From Marinoscillum sp965229915 (GTDB taxonomy: Bacteria; Bacteroidota; Bacteroidia; Cytophagales; Cyclobacteriaceae): DNA of 64,000 bases. The DNA lies in contig NZ_CBDDJZ010000001.1 in the NCBI RefSeq assembly GCF_965229915.1, positions 310,001-374,000 of the forward strand, read 5' to 3'. The position numbers were made by a program, and so were the translations under genes. Of this stretch, positions 53,564-63,071 are shown piece after piece. The notes beneath the pieces are model-generated. The model did no database searches. It was not told the origin of the DNA and saw nothing but the letters and a program-made list of their open reading frames with translations. The stretch's first letter is position 1, and each line of letters starts with the position of its first letter.

Positions 53564-55438
53564 ATGCGATACACTCTCATTGCTATACTGAGTACTATTC
53601 TACTGAGCCACCTAGGAGGACAATCCATCTCTGAAGGTTATTTTCAATTTCCCATCAGGCCTGGACAACAGAGCTATCTGGCTGGCACTATGGGAGAGCT
53701 CCGATCTTCTCACTTTCACGCAGGCTTAGATATCAAAACGGGAGGTCAAATAGGATGGCCGGTACATGCCGCTGCGGATGGCTATATCAGCCGAATAAAG
53801 ATTAGCAATGGCGGATATGGACATGCGCTGTATGTGGCACACCCTAACGGCACTACTTCTGTCTACGCCCACCTAAGTAAGTTTAGTGACGAGGTAGCCG
53901 AATATGTTTTAAGTGAGCAGTATGAGCAGCAAAGCTTTGAAATTCAACTATTCCCAGATAAAGACCAGTTTCTGGTTAATAGAGGAGATGTAATAGCCAT
54001 GTCAGGAAACACCGGCTCGTCTACTGGACCACATTTGCACTTTGAGATTCGTGATCGTAACCAACGAATTTTAGACCCCTTGGAGTTTGATTTTTCAGAA
54101 ATTGAAGATCAGATCGCACCTCAGGTTAAGAGCATTGCTTTTGTCACATTAACCGGTGATGCCAGAGTCAATGGCATGTATGGTCGCTACGAATTTGACC
54201 TACTTAAGACTAACAATACCTACTCCACCAGATCCCCAATTCAACTATCAGGTAAAATAGGCATTGAATTATACGCTTATGATTTGCTCAATGGGGTTTA
54301 TAATCGAAATGGAATTCCTGAAACGACCATGATCATCAATGGTGATACTGTCTTTCAGGAAGTAAAAAAAAGCCTCTCATTTGCCAATCAACGGAACATT
54401 CTGGTTCATATGGACTATGAACGCTACCGTGAGGGTGGTCCTAAGTATAACAAGCTTTTTATTGATGAAGGCAATTCTAATGACATCTACGCAGTACCCT
54501 CAGATGGACATGTTTTCGCAGATAGCACTGCCTCCTCTATTACTATTTACCTAAAAGACAGCTATGATAATATCTCTATAGTAGACGTACCAATCAACAA
54601 CCGAAAAGTGGTCAATAAACCCGATCCATTCATTCGGAATTTTGATTTGATGCGCAATCATCTGCACTTCAAATCCTTTTTGGATTCTGCTGACGGTATA
54701 GTGACCGTGTACCATGCTGGCTCAGAAAAGCAACTTACTCCCTACAGAGAAACCTCCAAGGTAGCTTATGCCCTCTATGACTTGCGTGATGGCATCCCCG
54801 ATTCCATTTACCTGCATGGCAGGATAATGCCCACCGATCTTTACGCTATGTTACCCCCTGCTAATGATATGACTTTTTATAATCATGATTTTGATCTGGC
54901 ATTGCGTAAACGATCCCTGTTTGACACCTTGTATCTGAGGTTCCGAAAGAGCCATGACAAAATTGCGGACTTGGAACTGTTCGAGTTTCCTATGCGAGAA
55001 GTTCCATTCCAGAGTAGCTTCACCCTTACTTTAAAGCCAGAACGCACCTATCCAGATAGTACAGCCAGAGTATATGCGGTATATGGTGGAGATAAACTCA
55101 GCTTTGTTGGTGGAGAATGGAACAATGGCATGATTACTTTTGATAGCCGCAGCCTGGATACTTACACCATTGCCGAGGACACCATAGCTCCTACCATCAC
55201 ACCGAGAATTATTAACAGTAAATCCCTCTATTTTAAGATCACGGACGATCTATCGGGTATCAGACACTATCGAGCCACATTAAATGGCGAGTTTCTTCTG
55301 ATGAGCTATGAATACAAAGATGACCTCATCTGGGCTACTCCAAAAAATCAAAACATCCCATTGATGGGTGAGTTTATATTGGAAGTTACCGACAATACAG
55401 GTAACAAATCAGTGTATCACAATAACTTGAATCAATAA
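53564..55438 (+). CDS. M23-family zinc metallopeptidase
   Basis: The 624-residue precursor has a signal peptide and an early M23/LytM domain (about 45-170). Zinc ligands are His52 and Asp56 in SSHFHAGLDIK and the histidines of TGPHLHFEIRD near 160. The remaining 450 residues are beta-rich with no named domain. The catalytic part probably cleaves peptidoglycan cross-links in the periplasm, and the tail may localise it. The gene follows the FAH gene by 38 bp and precedes bcp by 6 bp. Confidence 0.93.
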   Translation: MRYTLIAILSTILLSHLGGQSISEGYFQFPIRPGQQSYLAGTMGELRSSHFHAGLDIKTGGQIGWPVHAAADGYISRIKISNGGYGHALYVAHPNGTTSVYAHLSKFSDEVAEYVLSEQYEQQSFEIQLFPDKDQFLVNRGDVIAMSGNTGSSTGPHLHFEIRDRNQRILDPLEFDFSEIEDQIAPQVKSIAFVTLTGDARVNGMYGRYEFDLLKTNNTYSTRSPIQLSGKIGIELYAYDLLNGVYNRNGIPETTMIINGDTVFQEVKKSLSFANQRNILVHMDYERYREGGPKYNKLFIDEGNSNDIYAVPSDGHVFADSTASSITIYLKDSYDNISIVDVPINNRKVVNKPDPFIRNFDLMRNHLHFKSFLDSADGIVTVYHAGSEKQLTPYRETSKVAYALYDLRDGIPDSIYLHGRIMPTDLYAMLPPANDMTFYNHDFDLALRKRSLFDTLYLRFRKSHDKIADLELFEFPMREVPFQSSFTLTLKPERTYPDSTARVYAVYGGDKLSFVGGEWNNGMITFDSRSLDTYTIAEDTIAPTITPRIINSKSLYFKITDDLSGIRHYRATLNGEFLLMSYEYKDDLIWATPKNQNIPLMGEFILEVTDNTGNKSVYHNNLNQ

Positions 55439-55444
55439 ACAGAC

Positions 55445-55891
55445 ATGCTAAAAGAAGGTGACAAAGCTCCGAATTTTGAAAGCATAGATCAAGATGGTAA
55501 TCCAATCAAACTATCTGATTATGCTGGGAAGAAAGTGGTCTTATATTTCTACCCGAAAGATAACACTCCGGGGTGTACAGCAGAATCCTGCAATCTGAGA
55601 GATAATTATGAAACCCTCCAAAAACAGGGATACGCAGTACTCGGTGTGAGCGGTGATAGCCCCAAATCCCACAAAAAGTTTATCGAAAAGTATGAACTGC
55701 CATTTCCGCTAATTGCAGATGAGGACAAATCTGTACATGAAGCGTTTGGAACCTGGGGTGAAAAACAAATGTATGGCAAAACCTACATGGGCACTTTGAG
55801 AACTACCTTTGTCATCAATGAAGAAGGAGTAATCGAAGAAGTAATTGCCAAAGTAAAAACCAAAGAACACACCGCACAGATACTCAAGTAA
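55445..55891 (+). CDS. bcp: Thioredoxin-dependent thiol peroxidase (Bcp/PrxQ)
   Basis: This 148-residue peroxiredoxin reduces hydroperoxides with thioredoxin. The peroxidatic Cys44 lies in PKDNTPGCTAESCN, with the resolving Cys49 five residues on, the hallmark of atypical two-cysteine PrxQ. The length is typical. It ends immediately before a palindromic element that probably also terminates its transcript. Confidence 0.97.
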   Translation: MLKEGDKAPNFESIDQDGNPIKLSDYAGKKVVLYFYPKDNTPGCTAESCNLRDNYETLQKQGYAVLGVSGDSPKSHKKFIEKYELPFPLIADEDKSVHEAFGTWGEKQMYGKTYMGTLRTTFVINEEGVIEEVIAKVKTKEHTAQILK

Positions 55892-55895
55892 AGAA

Positions 55896-56062
55896 AAGGG
55901 GCTATCTCAAAAGCGGTGCTCTTGTCATCCTGAACTGGTTCCGCATGGAATGTCAGGATCTACAATGCATTGATATTCAACTACATAGATTCTGAAATAA
56001 ACCTGTCTGCCGACAGGCAGGTTCAGAATGACACCAATTTCAGACTTTTGAGACAGCCCCTT
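55896..56062. repeat. 167-bp palindromic element, MITE/REP-like
   Basis: The 18-base end AAGGGGCTATCTCAAAAG (55896-55913) is repeated inverted at 56045-56062 with one mismatch. A second inverted pair is inside: GTCATCCTGAAC (55924-55935) against GTTCAGAATGAC (56021-56032). A small CTGTC-TGCC-GACAG hairpin lies at about 56003-56015. The whole can fold as one long cruciform or RNA hairpin. A T-run follows on the plus strand and an A-rich stretch precedes it, so it may also act as a shared terminator for bcp and the convergent DUF5723 gene. No coding frame is evident. Confidence 0.8.
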
Positions 56063-56087
56063 ATTTTTTTTGTGGTTTCACTACCAC

Positions 56088-57428
56088 TCAGTCTTCTGAA
56101 CTAGTAGACTTCACCTTTACTTTTGATGGATTTCCAAACAAGAAGTTGATACCAAACTTCATATTGAGACCTCTCGCTTCGGGTATATTCATAGTCCCAA
56201 ACAGATGATCCACTGATACATAAGTTTGGAAAAACCCTCCACGAAGCATCAAGCCTAATCCCATGTCCACACCTTGCTGAGAAGCTGCGGAGAACGTTGC
56301 TGAAGCAGCCAGCCAATTGCCCAGGTTTTGTGTATAGCCCACACCAAACGCACTTTTCATTTTACCTTGTGTGAAATAGTTGGCCAGGGTGGCATGAGCG
56401 TATCCATTTTCTGTGAGTCGGTAGCTACCGCTCAGGTAAAGTTTGGAATTGAGAGTAGTAGTAAAACTTGCAGCCACCGTGTCTATCGCCAAAGACTCAA
56501 TAGAATCAGCAATGGCATCAGCCAACTGATCCATGTTGTCAAAACTGCTACCTGAAATGGAAAAACTTGTACCATCGAAGCTTGCCGTCTCAGAGTAATC
56601 TTTCCACTTGATGAATCCAAGATCAACAGCTGAAATCCCAACTGTGATACGATCTGTCAGGTCCATTTGTCCGCCAAGATCTATTCCAAAGCCCGTATTG
56701 CCATTAAACCCAAAATAAGCAAAGTCCTCCTGATCAAGCGCATCCAGACCAGCTGTTCGGCTAAGACCGCTCTGCATGTTTACTTCCACCGAGTAGTCAT
56801 CTTCATTGGTGTAAATGGACATGTTTAAGTTATCCTTAATCGAGCCATGAAGCATTCCGTTGAGGAGTTTTAAACGTACACCCAGATTAGTGTTGAATCC
56901 GAAGAGTTCAAAACTACGGCCATAGCCAACGCCCATTTCGCGGTAATGACTGAAGTCATACGAAACATCATCGATGTTGTAGTTCTTACCTACATAATCC
57001 GCATTACCATTCCAGATAAAACTTACCAGCTTCAATGGATAGAAATAAGTAGCGTCTATCCGTTCATTGACAAACAATGTGACAAAACCATTTTCACCGG
57101 TTCTGAAGCCAACCATTAAGTCGGTGATATTTGCCATTGCATTGAAGTAGGCTCCTTCTTTCTGATTCAGTAAGAATCTATTGATGTCAATCAGGGTAGA
57201 GTCGCCAGTTTCTGTCAACACATCCATCATCCCAAAGCTGTTATTGACTGAAAGATCTATCCCGGATATACCAGGCAAACTCACGAATGACTTGGCCTTG
57301 GGGAAAACCGCCGGATTATAGTTCGTATTTTGTGGAGTGGCTCCTTGCATCTGATAGAAGTTCAGATTGAACTGCCCAAAACCCATAGTGGCAACTCCAA
57401 GAAAAATTATTGTTAGATACGTTTTCAT
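56088..57428 (-). CDS. DUF5723 outer-membrane barrel-like protein
   Basis: The 446-residue precursor has a signal peptide and the DUF5723 layout. The opening YQMQGATPQNTNYNPAVFP and repeated amphipathic strands with Gly turns suggest a PorV/FadL-like barrel. The chosen ATG at 57428 lies one base after the preceding stop; an in-frame ATG at 57440 would overlap that gene. The tail KVKVKSTSSED is charged and lacks the usual aromatic end, so insertion as a barrel is not proven. It is coupled to the upstream lipoprotein gene. Confidence 0.83.
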   Translation of the reverse strand: MKTYLTIIFLGVATMGFGQFNLNFYQMQGATPQNTNYNPAVFPKAKSFVSLPGISGIDLSVNNSFGMMDVLTETGDSTLIDINRFLLNQKEGAYFNAMANITDLMVGFRTGENGFVTLFVNERIDATYFYPLKLVSFIWNGNADYVGKNYNIDDVSYDFSHYREMGVGYGRSFELFGFNTNLGVRLKLLNGMLHGSIKDNLNMSIYTNEDDYSVEVNMQSGLSRTAGLDALDQEDFAYFGFNGNTGFGIDLGGQMDLTDRITVGISAVDLGFIKWKDYSETASFDGTSFSISGSSFDNMDQLADAIADSIESLAIDTVAASFTTTLNSKLYLSGSYRLTENGYAHATLANYFTQGKMKSAFGVGYTQNLGNWLAASATFSAASQQGVDMGLGLMLRGGFFQTYVSVDHLFGTMNIPEARGLNMKFGINFLFGNPSKVKVKSTSSED

Positions 57429-57429
57429 A

Positions 57430-59067
57430 TTAATTGCCATTTATGTCTACAGATACTGTTCCTGAAACTCCGATTTTAAGCTGCAGATCATAATCCGCAA
57501 ATACTTCAACAAACTCGCCCTGAGCGGCATTATAAGAGTCCAATCGGATAATAAACTTTAAAGTGCTGGCATGGATCAGATCGTCAATAGCCTGAGCATC
57601 CAGACTGATCTCGGTTCTGTTTTCTGAAGGCTCACTCACTTTTCCACTAGCATCAAACTGTGTAGGTGTCGTGAGCAATACAGATCCTTCAATCGAATTC
57701 ATGACCATACTATCTTCATCGAGCATGTACAAATCAAGAATACCATCAAAAGGAAACTCACTGATTGTATTAACCAACAAGGTCAAATCCTTAGTACCCT
57801 CCAGGTCAGATAGATCATCCAACTCAACCTCATTGTCAAACTCAAACCCATCCATGCTGAAGCTCAACGGTATCGACACTTTAGCAGTAATGTCCATGGC
57901 AGATTCATCATCAAGCCAGTTGGACTGTGAAGATTGATAGTTGGAAAATCCTCTAAGGTTAAAGACCATCTCATCAGGTGATCCTTTCAGCAAATCCTGA
58001 ATGTTAGAATTGGTATTGTCGATAATTAGCGATGTATTCACATAATCACCAAAATCTGCTACAGGTGCCGCATCTGCAATCTGCGGAGTCTCAGGAAAAG
58101 AGCCCGTGAAGTAAGTTGTATCATCACCTTTGATGGTGTAGACATTGGAGAAATCAATACCTATTGGCAGTCCAAAGCCATTGTTCACATTGAACTGAAT
58201 GCTTGGCGCTTCAAAAATGATTCCTTCACCACCCAGGTCTTCAAAAAAGCTTAGGTCTACTCGTTGCTGATCTACTCTGAACGTGTCTTCTCCAAAAGAT
58301 CCAAAAATCACATCAAACTGTGGATTAGTGATGTCAAGGTCGAAGAACAACTCCTCCGAACCGGTAAGAATAGTCCCTGCCTTTAGCTTAACTGTGGCAT
58401 CTATATTGACCAGAAATCGGTTGGAATCGGATTCAGTGATCAGGTTGGTTTTGTAGCCATCCAGGCTTATCGACTGATAATCACTAGAGCTAAATCCATT
58501 GGTATTCACCACTGTTGATTCAATATTGATGGTGTCGCCAGCATCATTTTTAAAAGCCGAGGTGGAAAATGTATACTCAACATCAGCAGAGAATTCAGAA
58601 ATAACCGTCAACTCAAAAAGTGCCGAATTGTAGTATAAAGAATCCAACTGCTCATCTTTAGTAGCCGGAAAATTAAATGCCACTCTCCTGGATATATTAA
58701 CATCCACGTCATTGGGAAGTGGTATGCCATTGGTACTACCTAGTGGGTTATCAAAGGATTTTCTGTTCTTGAAGCTCTGAATCTCTACAAAGTCAGATCC
58801 CACATTGAAATCTGTATCTATATCGTAGCTGAATATCACACGTTCCTCCGAGGTAATGTCGTAAGTACTAGTATCAGAGATATTGTCTTCTAAAAACTCG
58901 CGAATGGAGATGGTATCATTTACCAATAATAAAGCAATACTCCCCTCATACTTAGGTAGATACGCATTATCTAAATTGGGAATCTGATCCAAATTGCAAG
59001 AATTGAGCACTAGCATTCCGATGCATCCCGCAAGGAATGGCCTTAACTTGGATAGGCGGTTAGTCAA
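57430..59067 (-). CDS. Large beta-rich lipoprotein of unknown family
   Basis: The 545-residue precursor has a leader with lipobox LNSC (about residue 24). A long chain of beta strands follows, acidic and rich in Asp, Asn and Ser. I do not recognise a named domain. The repeated pattern of hydrophobic strand, turn and DxxN suggests several stacked beta-sandwiches. The start is TTG at 59067; a TATTTTG sequence overlaps that codon, leaving the start uncertain. It is followed by the DUF5723 gene, so the two probably form one outer-membrane unit. Confidence 0.78.
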   Translation of the reverse strand: MTNRLSKLRPFLAGCIGMLVLNSCNLDQIPNLDNAYLPKYEGSIALLLVNDTISIREFLEDNISDTSTYDITSEERVIFSYDIDTDFNVGSDFVEIQSFKNRKSFDNPLGSTNGIPLPNDVDVNISRRVAFNFPATKDEQLDSLYYNSALFELTVISEFSADVEYTFSTSAFKNDAGDTINIESTVVNTNGFSSSDYQSISLDGYKTNLITESDSNRFLVNIDATVKLKAGTILTGSEELFFDLDITNPQFDVIFGSFGEDTFRVDQQRVDLSFFEDLGGEGIIFEAPSIQFNVNNGFGLPIGIDFSNVYTIKGDDTTYFTGSFPETPQIADAAPVADFGDYVNTSLIIDNTNSNIQDLLKGSPDEMVFNLRGFSNYQSSQSNWLDDESAMDITAKVSIPLSFSMDGFEFDNEVELDDLSDLEGTKDLTLLVNTISEFPFDGILDLYMLDEDSMVMNSIEGSVLLTTPTQFDASGKVSEPSENRTEISLDAQAIDDLIHASTLKFIIRLDSYNAAQGEFVEVFADYDLQLKIGVSGTVSVDINGN

Positions 59068-59188
59068 AATATTTTAATGATTAATTGAAAAAACTATTCG
59101 ATTGACAAAAATCGACAGGTTTTCTTAACAATCAAATTAATTTCGCCCAATCCGTCAGATTACTATACAAATGGTAGAAAATACTTTG

Positions 59189-60547
59189 TTAGTCCCGAAT
59201 TACACCTGATGGATAAGATACTACACTCTCGTATCCATTGGCTCCGACAGCAGTCACTCCAAACAGATAATTGTCAATGACGACTCCTTCCAGGGTGAAG
59301 GAATCCACATCACCCACATATCTACTGTACTGCCAAACAGGCGAAGTAGTGTCCCGCCAATAGATTTTATAACCTTTGGCCCCGTCCACCTTGCTCCATG
59401 CTAGCTTGGCACTAGGCTGTACTATCCCTCCTACTTTTACTTCAGAAGGACCAGCAGGTCCACTGGCCAAAGCAGCCAGTGTAATCGCGTTTACTGCAGT
59501 CATCTTCTTGCAGTAATCAAAGTTGACTCCCTCGATCACATCACCATAAGCAATGCCATCCTCCGTTCGGATATCCTGGTGCTGCCGATTGTAGTTTTCA
59601 TGGGCTTCCATGATCCGTACACCAGCAAATCCGGCTTCATTGAATGGACGGTGATGACCTCCTCTACCGAACCTGTCCAACCGATAAATCAATATAGGGT
59701 TCATTTCTGGCATGTAGGCTTGGGTAGTTTCATAGACAAATCGTGCCAGTTGTCTGGACTCACCATCATTTTCTCCGCCGTAGAAACGTTTGAGCATCAG
59801 ACTTCTTTCACTACTTAGACTGTTGTATGGCTCTGAGAAAATCCTGAAGCTTCGGTTGTCGATTACACCATCCACTCCTTCTATGTTTCCGATCATGTCG
59901 TTATTCAAAATCCCAATAATCTCCCATCCTTCCTCTTTCGCCTTTTCGGCCAGGTGCTTACCTCCATACAAACCTTGCTCTTCTCCAGAGAGGCCGGCAT
60001 ATATGATTGAGTTTCTAAATTGATAGTTGGATAGTACTCTTGCCGCTTCGATGGCTCCTGCCATTCCAGTCGCATTATCATTGGCTCCAGGCGCGTCAAT
60101 GGTATAGTTTTTTACATCTGAAGCCCGGCTATCAATGTCCCCACTCATGATGGCAAACCGGTTGGGTGACTCTGTTCCTCGCTGTATCGCATACACGTTG
60201 ACAACATAGGTGTCTTCATAGATTCGTGTCTCAGGATCCGCCTCCACAAGTGTGCGCTGTTCGTATACCTCCAGGCATCCATTGCAGGCCTTCGATATCT
60301 TCTCAAACTCGGCCTTGATCCAGCGTCGTGCCGCTCCAATTCCTCTAGTACCGGAAACCGTATCAGACATGGTGTGTCGTGTCCCAAAACCAGCAAGTTT
60401 TCGAATGTCTGTTTCTAACCTGTCCGCACTCACTGCATCGACAATCTCGTACATTTGTGGGTCATCCGGCATCTCCTGGGCATTGACCTGATAGAAACTG
60501 AAAAGTGTTAAAAAGCTGATAGCGACTGTTGTTTGTCTGATCTTCAT
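59189..60547 (-). CDS. M28-family peptidase with C-terminal FN3 domain
   Basis: The 452-residue precursor has a signal peptide and an M28 aminopeptidase domain, then a fibronectin-III-like module (about 365-452). Metal-site residues are Asp157 in PGANDNATG, the Glu189/Glu190 pair in SGEEQG, Asp217 in NNDMIG and a His in EAHENY. The first ligand, normally His in a GHxDS motif, is Asp137 in SGDIDS. The substitution may alter metal use. It is expected to be secreted and to remove N-terminal residues from peptides. Confidence 0.9.
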   Translation of the reverse strand: MKIRQTTVAISFLTLFSFYQVNAQEMPDDPQMYEIVDAVSADRLETDIRKLAGFGTRHTMSDTVSGTRGIGAARRWIKAEFEKISKACNGCLEVYEQRTLVEADPETRIYEDTYVVNVYAIQRGTESPNRFAIMSGDIDSRASDVKNYTIDAPGANDNATGMAGAIEAARVLSNYQFRNSIIYAGLSGEEQGLYGGKHLAEKAKEEGWEIIGILNNDMIGNIEGVDGVIDNRSFRIFSEPYNSLSSERSLMLKRFYGGENDGESRQLARFVYETTQAYMPEMNPILIYRLDRFGRGGHHRPFNEAGFAGVRIMEAHENYNRQHQDIRTEDGIAYGDVIEGVNFDYCKKMTAVNAITLAALASGPAGPSEVKVGGIVQPSAKLAWSKVDGAKGYKIYWRDTTSPVWQYSRYVGDVDSFTLEGVVIDNYLFGVTAVGANGYESVVSYPSGVIRD

Positions 60548-60684
60548 TACTTGATAGGGTTTGTTTCTGAACGACTAATTAATCACAAAATCGCCAACTT
60601 TGTTTAACCACTCATATAAAACAGATGTAAGTTCAATAGGACAATGACCTAAGCAACTTTAAGCAATCGTCTGTCTCGCTTTAT

Positions 60685-60692
60685 TAACTTTG
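60685..60692 (+). promoter_or_regulatory. TAnnTTTG box for the aminotransferase gene, probably leaderless
   Basis: TAACTTTG matches exactly and is separated from the ATG at 60697 by CGGT, the same short spacing seen at guaA. Confidence 0.5.
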
Positions 60693-60696
60693 CGGT

Positions 60697-61890
60697 ATGC
60701 TGACAAACCGACAAGTATTTCTTGACCATCTGGCGCAAACGACTGACTTTCCGCTCATGATTGAAATAGAGCGTGCGGAAGGAATCTATATGTACGACCC
60801 AAAGGGTAAAGCCTACATCGATCTGATATCAGGAATTGGTGTGAGCAATGTGGGTCATCGTCATCCCAAAGTGGTAGCTGCATGTAAAGAACAGCTAGAC
60901 CAGTACATGCACCTGATGGTATACGGTGAGTATGTGCAATCTCCACAGACCAAACTAGCTAGCGCACTTGCGCAAACATTGCCAAAAGAACTGCAATCAG
61001 TCTATCTGGTCAATTCGGGTAGTGAGGCAGTAGAAGGTGCTTTGAAATTGGCCAAGCGTTTTACCGGACGACCTCACATCCTATCATGTAAAGATGCCTA
61101 CCATGGTTCATCGCACGGAGCACTCTCCTCTGGAGGCAACGAAATCTTTAAGCAGAACTATCGCCCGCTTCTTCCTGGGCATTTCCATATTCCCTTTGAC
61201 GATTTATCAGCACTGGATCAGATCAATGATCAAACGGCTGCCATCATAGTGGAGACCGTCCAGGGCGAAGCTGGAGTGCGCTTAGGCAGTTCCGATTACT
61301 TCCAACAGCTAAGAAAGCGATGCGATGAAACCGGGACTTTACTCATATTAGATGAGATACAGGCTGGTTTTGGACGTACGGGTAAATTCTGGGCTTTTGA
61401 ACACTACGGTATAACACCTGATATCCTGGTAACGGCAAAAGGAATGGGTGGAGGAATGCCGATCGGAGCGTTTATTAGCTCTAAGGCTATTATGGATAGT
61501 CTGAAAGAAAATCCTATTCTAGGTCATATCACCACTTTTGGCGGTCATCCGGTTAGTGCTGCTGCTTCACTCGCCACTATCAACATAATACAGGAAGAAA
61601 ACCTGGTGGCAGAAGTCGAACGAAAAGCCAACTTATTCAAATCAGAACTAAACCATCCAGCCATCATTGAAATACGCAACAAGGGTCTCATGATGGCTGT
61701 TGCATTCGAATCGTTTGATATACTCAAACCGATCATAGATCGGGCCATCGAACTAGGAGTTGTTACAGACTGGTTCTTATTCTGTGACAATGCCATGCGT
61801 GTGGCTCCTCCGTTGATCATTACGGATGAGGAAATAAAAAAAGCCTGCAAGATCATCTTACAGGCTATCAATGAGGTATTAACCAATTAA
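60697..61890 (+). CDS. Class III PLP-dependent aminotransferase
   Basis: The 397-residue enzyme has the class III (ArgD/ornithine aminotransferase) fold. The PLP lysine is Lys248 in VTAKGMGGGMPIGAF, preceded by LILDEIQAGFGRTG, and VNSGSEAVEGALKLAKR provides the phosphate-binding loop. Similarity is general, and no arginine-synthesis genes are near, so acetylornithine, ornithine or another omega-amino donor are all possible. It ends 5 bp before the convergent retropepsin-like gene. Confidence 0.92.
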   Translation: MLTNRQVFLDHLAQTTDFPLMIEIERAEGIYMYDPKGKAYIDLISGIGVSNVGHRHPKVVAACKEQLDQYMHLMVYGEYVQSPQTKLASALAQTLPKELQSVYLVNSGSEAVEGALKLAKRFTGRPHILSCKDAYHGSSHGALSSGGNEIFKQNYRPLLPGHFHIPFDDLSALDQINDQTAAIIVETVQGEAGVRLGSSDYFQQLRKRCDETGTLLILDEIQAGFGRTGKFWAFEHYGITPDILVTAKGMGGGMPIGAFISSKAIMDSLKENPILGHITTFGGHPVSAAASLATINIIQEENLVAEVERKANLFKSELNHPAIIEIRNKGLMMAVAFESFDILKPIIDRAIELGVVTDWFLFCDNAMRVAPPLIITDEEIKKACKIILQAINEVLTN

Positions 61891-61895
61891 ATACT

Positions 61896-63071
61896 TTAAA
61901 TCAAAGGTTTGAGATCAAGCGTCACTTCACTTTCCTTACCTTCTTGTTTGATCTTAAGCTTTACGCTCTTTCCTGAGTCCATTAGCATCTCACGCATTTC
62001 AGGAAGCTTCATCTCAGTAACTGATTTGCCATTGATACTTAAAAGCTCTGCATCCACCTGGATACCCGCCATTTCAGCCGGGCTGCCTTCAAATACACGG
62101 TGAATCATCACAGCAGTCATTCCTTTGCCGTACTGAAGATTCATTCCACTGGCATTGACTGGATAAGGCTTATCGAAATTGGCATTTGGCTCCAAATAGA
62201 CCATTTCAGAAGAATAGTCGTAGGTGATATTGAAATGCTTTAATACGCCGTTTCCTATTATTCCGGCAGTCTTCTTATTGTGCTGGATGCCGTGTTGTGC
62301 CTGACTAATACCAATTGGTAACTGCTCAATATCAAAAGAACCAATGCTAAGGCTCTGAATTCTCCCTTCATAGTGCATGGTTTCTTCGTCCCCAAGACCC
62401 GCTACAGGGTATGAGTAATGCTCACCTGTTTTTGCTATCACATCATGCTTAGACGCAAATGGAGTGTTGAAATCAAGCGTTGTACCTGCACCCGTATTTA
62501 GAAAAAATGCATCGGTGTAAGTTTCTCCATTGTTTAAGGTCACAGAAGCCTCAATGGTAGGAATGTAATTGACAAGTTTGAACTTAAACCCTTCTACATA
62601 TCCTTCATTTTTGTAACCCTGCTGAGCGTACAACTTAATCTTCATATCAGAATAGTCCACTTTTACTACGTAGTTCTTCAGTAAATCATACCCGATAATG
62701 CCGTCAATATTTCTACCGATGGTGCGCTCCAGATGACTAAGATCAGTGGTGTAAAGTTCTATTTCCTCCAATTTCACGTTATTGATCTCAATCTTATTGT
62801 GTTCTATTAAAGCACCACTTATGGTTCCCTGGGCACTGGTTTTGCTCGATTGGTGATCTGTTTTCAAGTTGAGCTTTTTAGCCACGTCCAAATCCAATAC
62901 AGCAAGTCCATCACCGGTATCCAAGATGAAATCTACTGGCTCTGAATCATCCACTGATACAGATACAAAAATATGATCGCCATACAGTTCAAATTCTGTC
63001 TCCGTGATCAACTCCTGAGCCGACAAATTAAAAGCGGCTGTAATTAGGGCAAACGATAAGATTTTTTTCAT
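61896..63071 (-). CDS. Secreted retropepsin-like aspartyl protease with PDZ domain
   Basis: The 391-residue precursor has a signal peptide (MKKILSFALITAAFNLSAQ) and two pepsin-like lobes. The first has the catalytic triplet Asp51-Thr-Gly in FILDTGDG, while the second has Asn192-Thr-Gly in FFLNTGAG. A C-terminal PDZ domain (about 305-391) ends in a TLDLK strand. Related proteins combine two DTG lobes in one chain; the Asn replacement may reduce or abolish cleavage. It is expected in the periplasm. Its start is about 105 bp from the divergent PNP gene. Confidence 0.85.
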   Translation of the reverse strand: MKKILSFALITAAFNLSAQELITETEFELYGDHIFVSVSVDDSEPVDFILDTGDGLAVLDLDVAKKLNLKTDHQSSKTSAQGTISGALIEHNKIEINNVKLEEIELYTTDLSHLERTIGRNIDGIIGYDLLKNYVVKVDYSDMKIKLYAQQGYKNEGYVEGFKFKLVNYIPTIEASVTLNNGETYTDAFFLNTGAGTTLDFNTPFASKHDVIAKTGEHYSYPVAGLGDEETMHYEGRIQSLSIGSFDIEQLPIGISQAQHGIQHNKKTAGIIGNGVLKHFNITYDYSSEMVYLEPNANFDKPYPVNASGMNLQYGKGMTAVMIHRVFEGSPAEMAGIQVDAELLSINGKSVTEMKLPEMREMLMDSGKSVKLKIKQEGKESEVTLDLKPLI

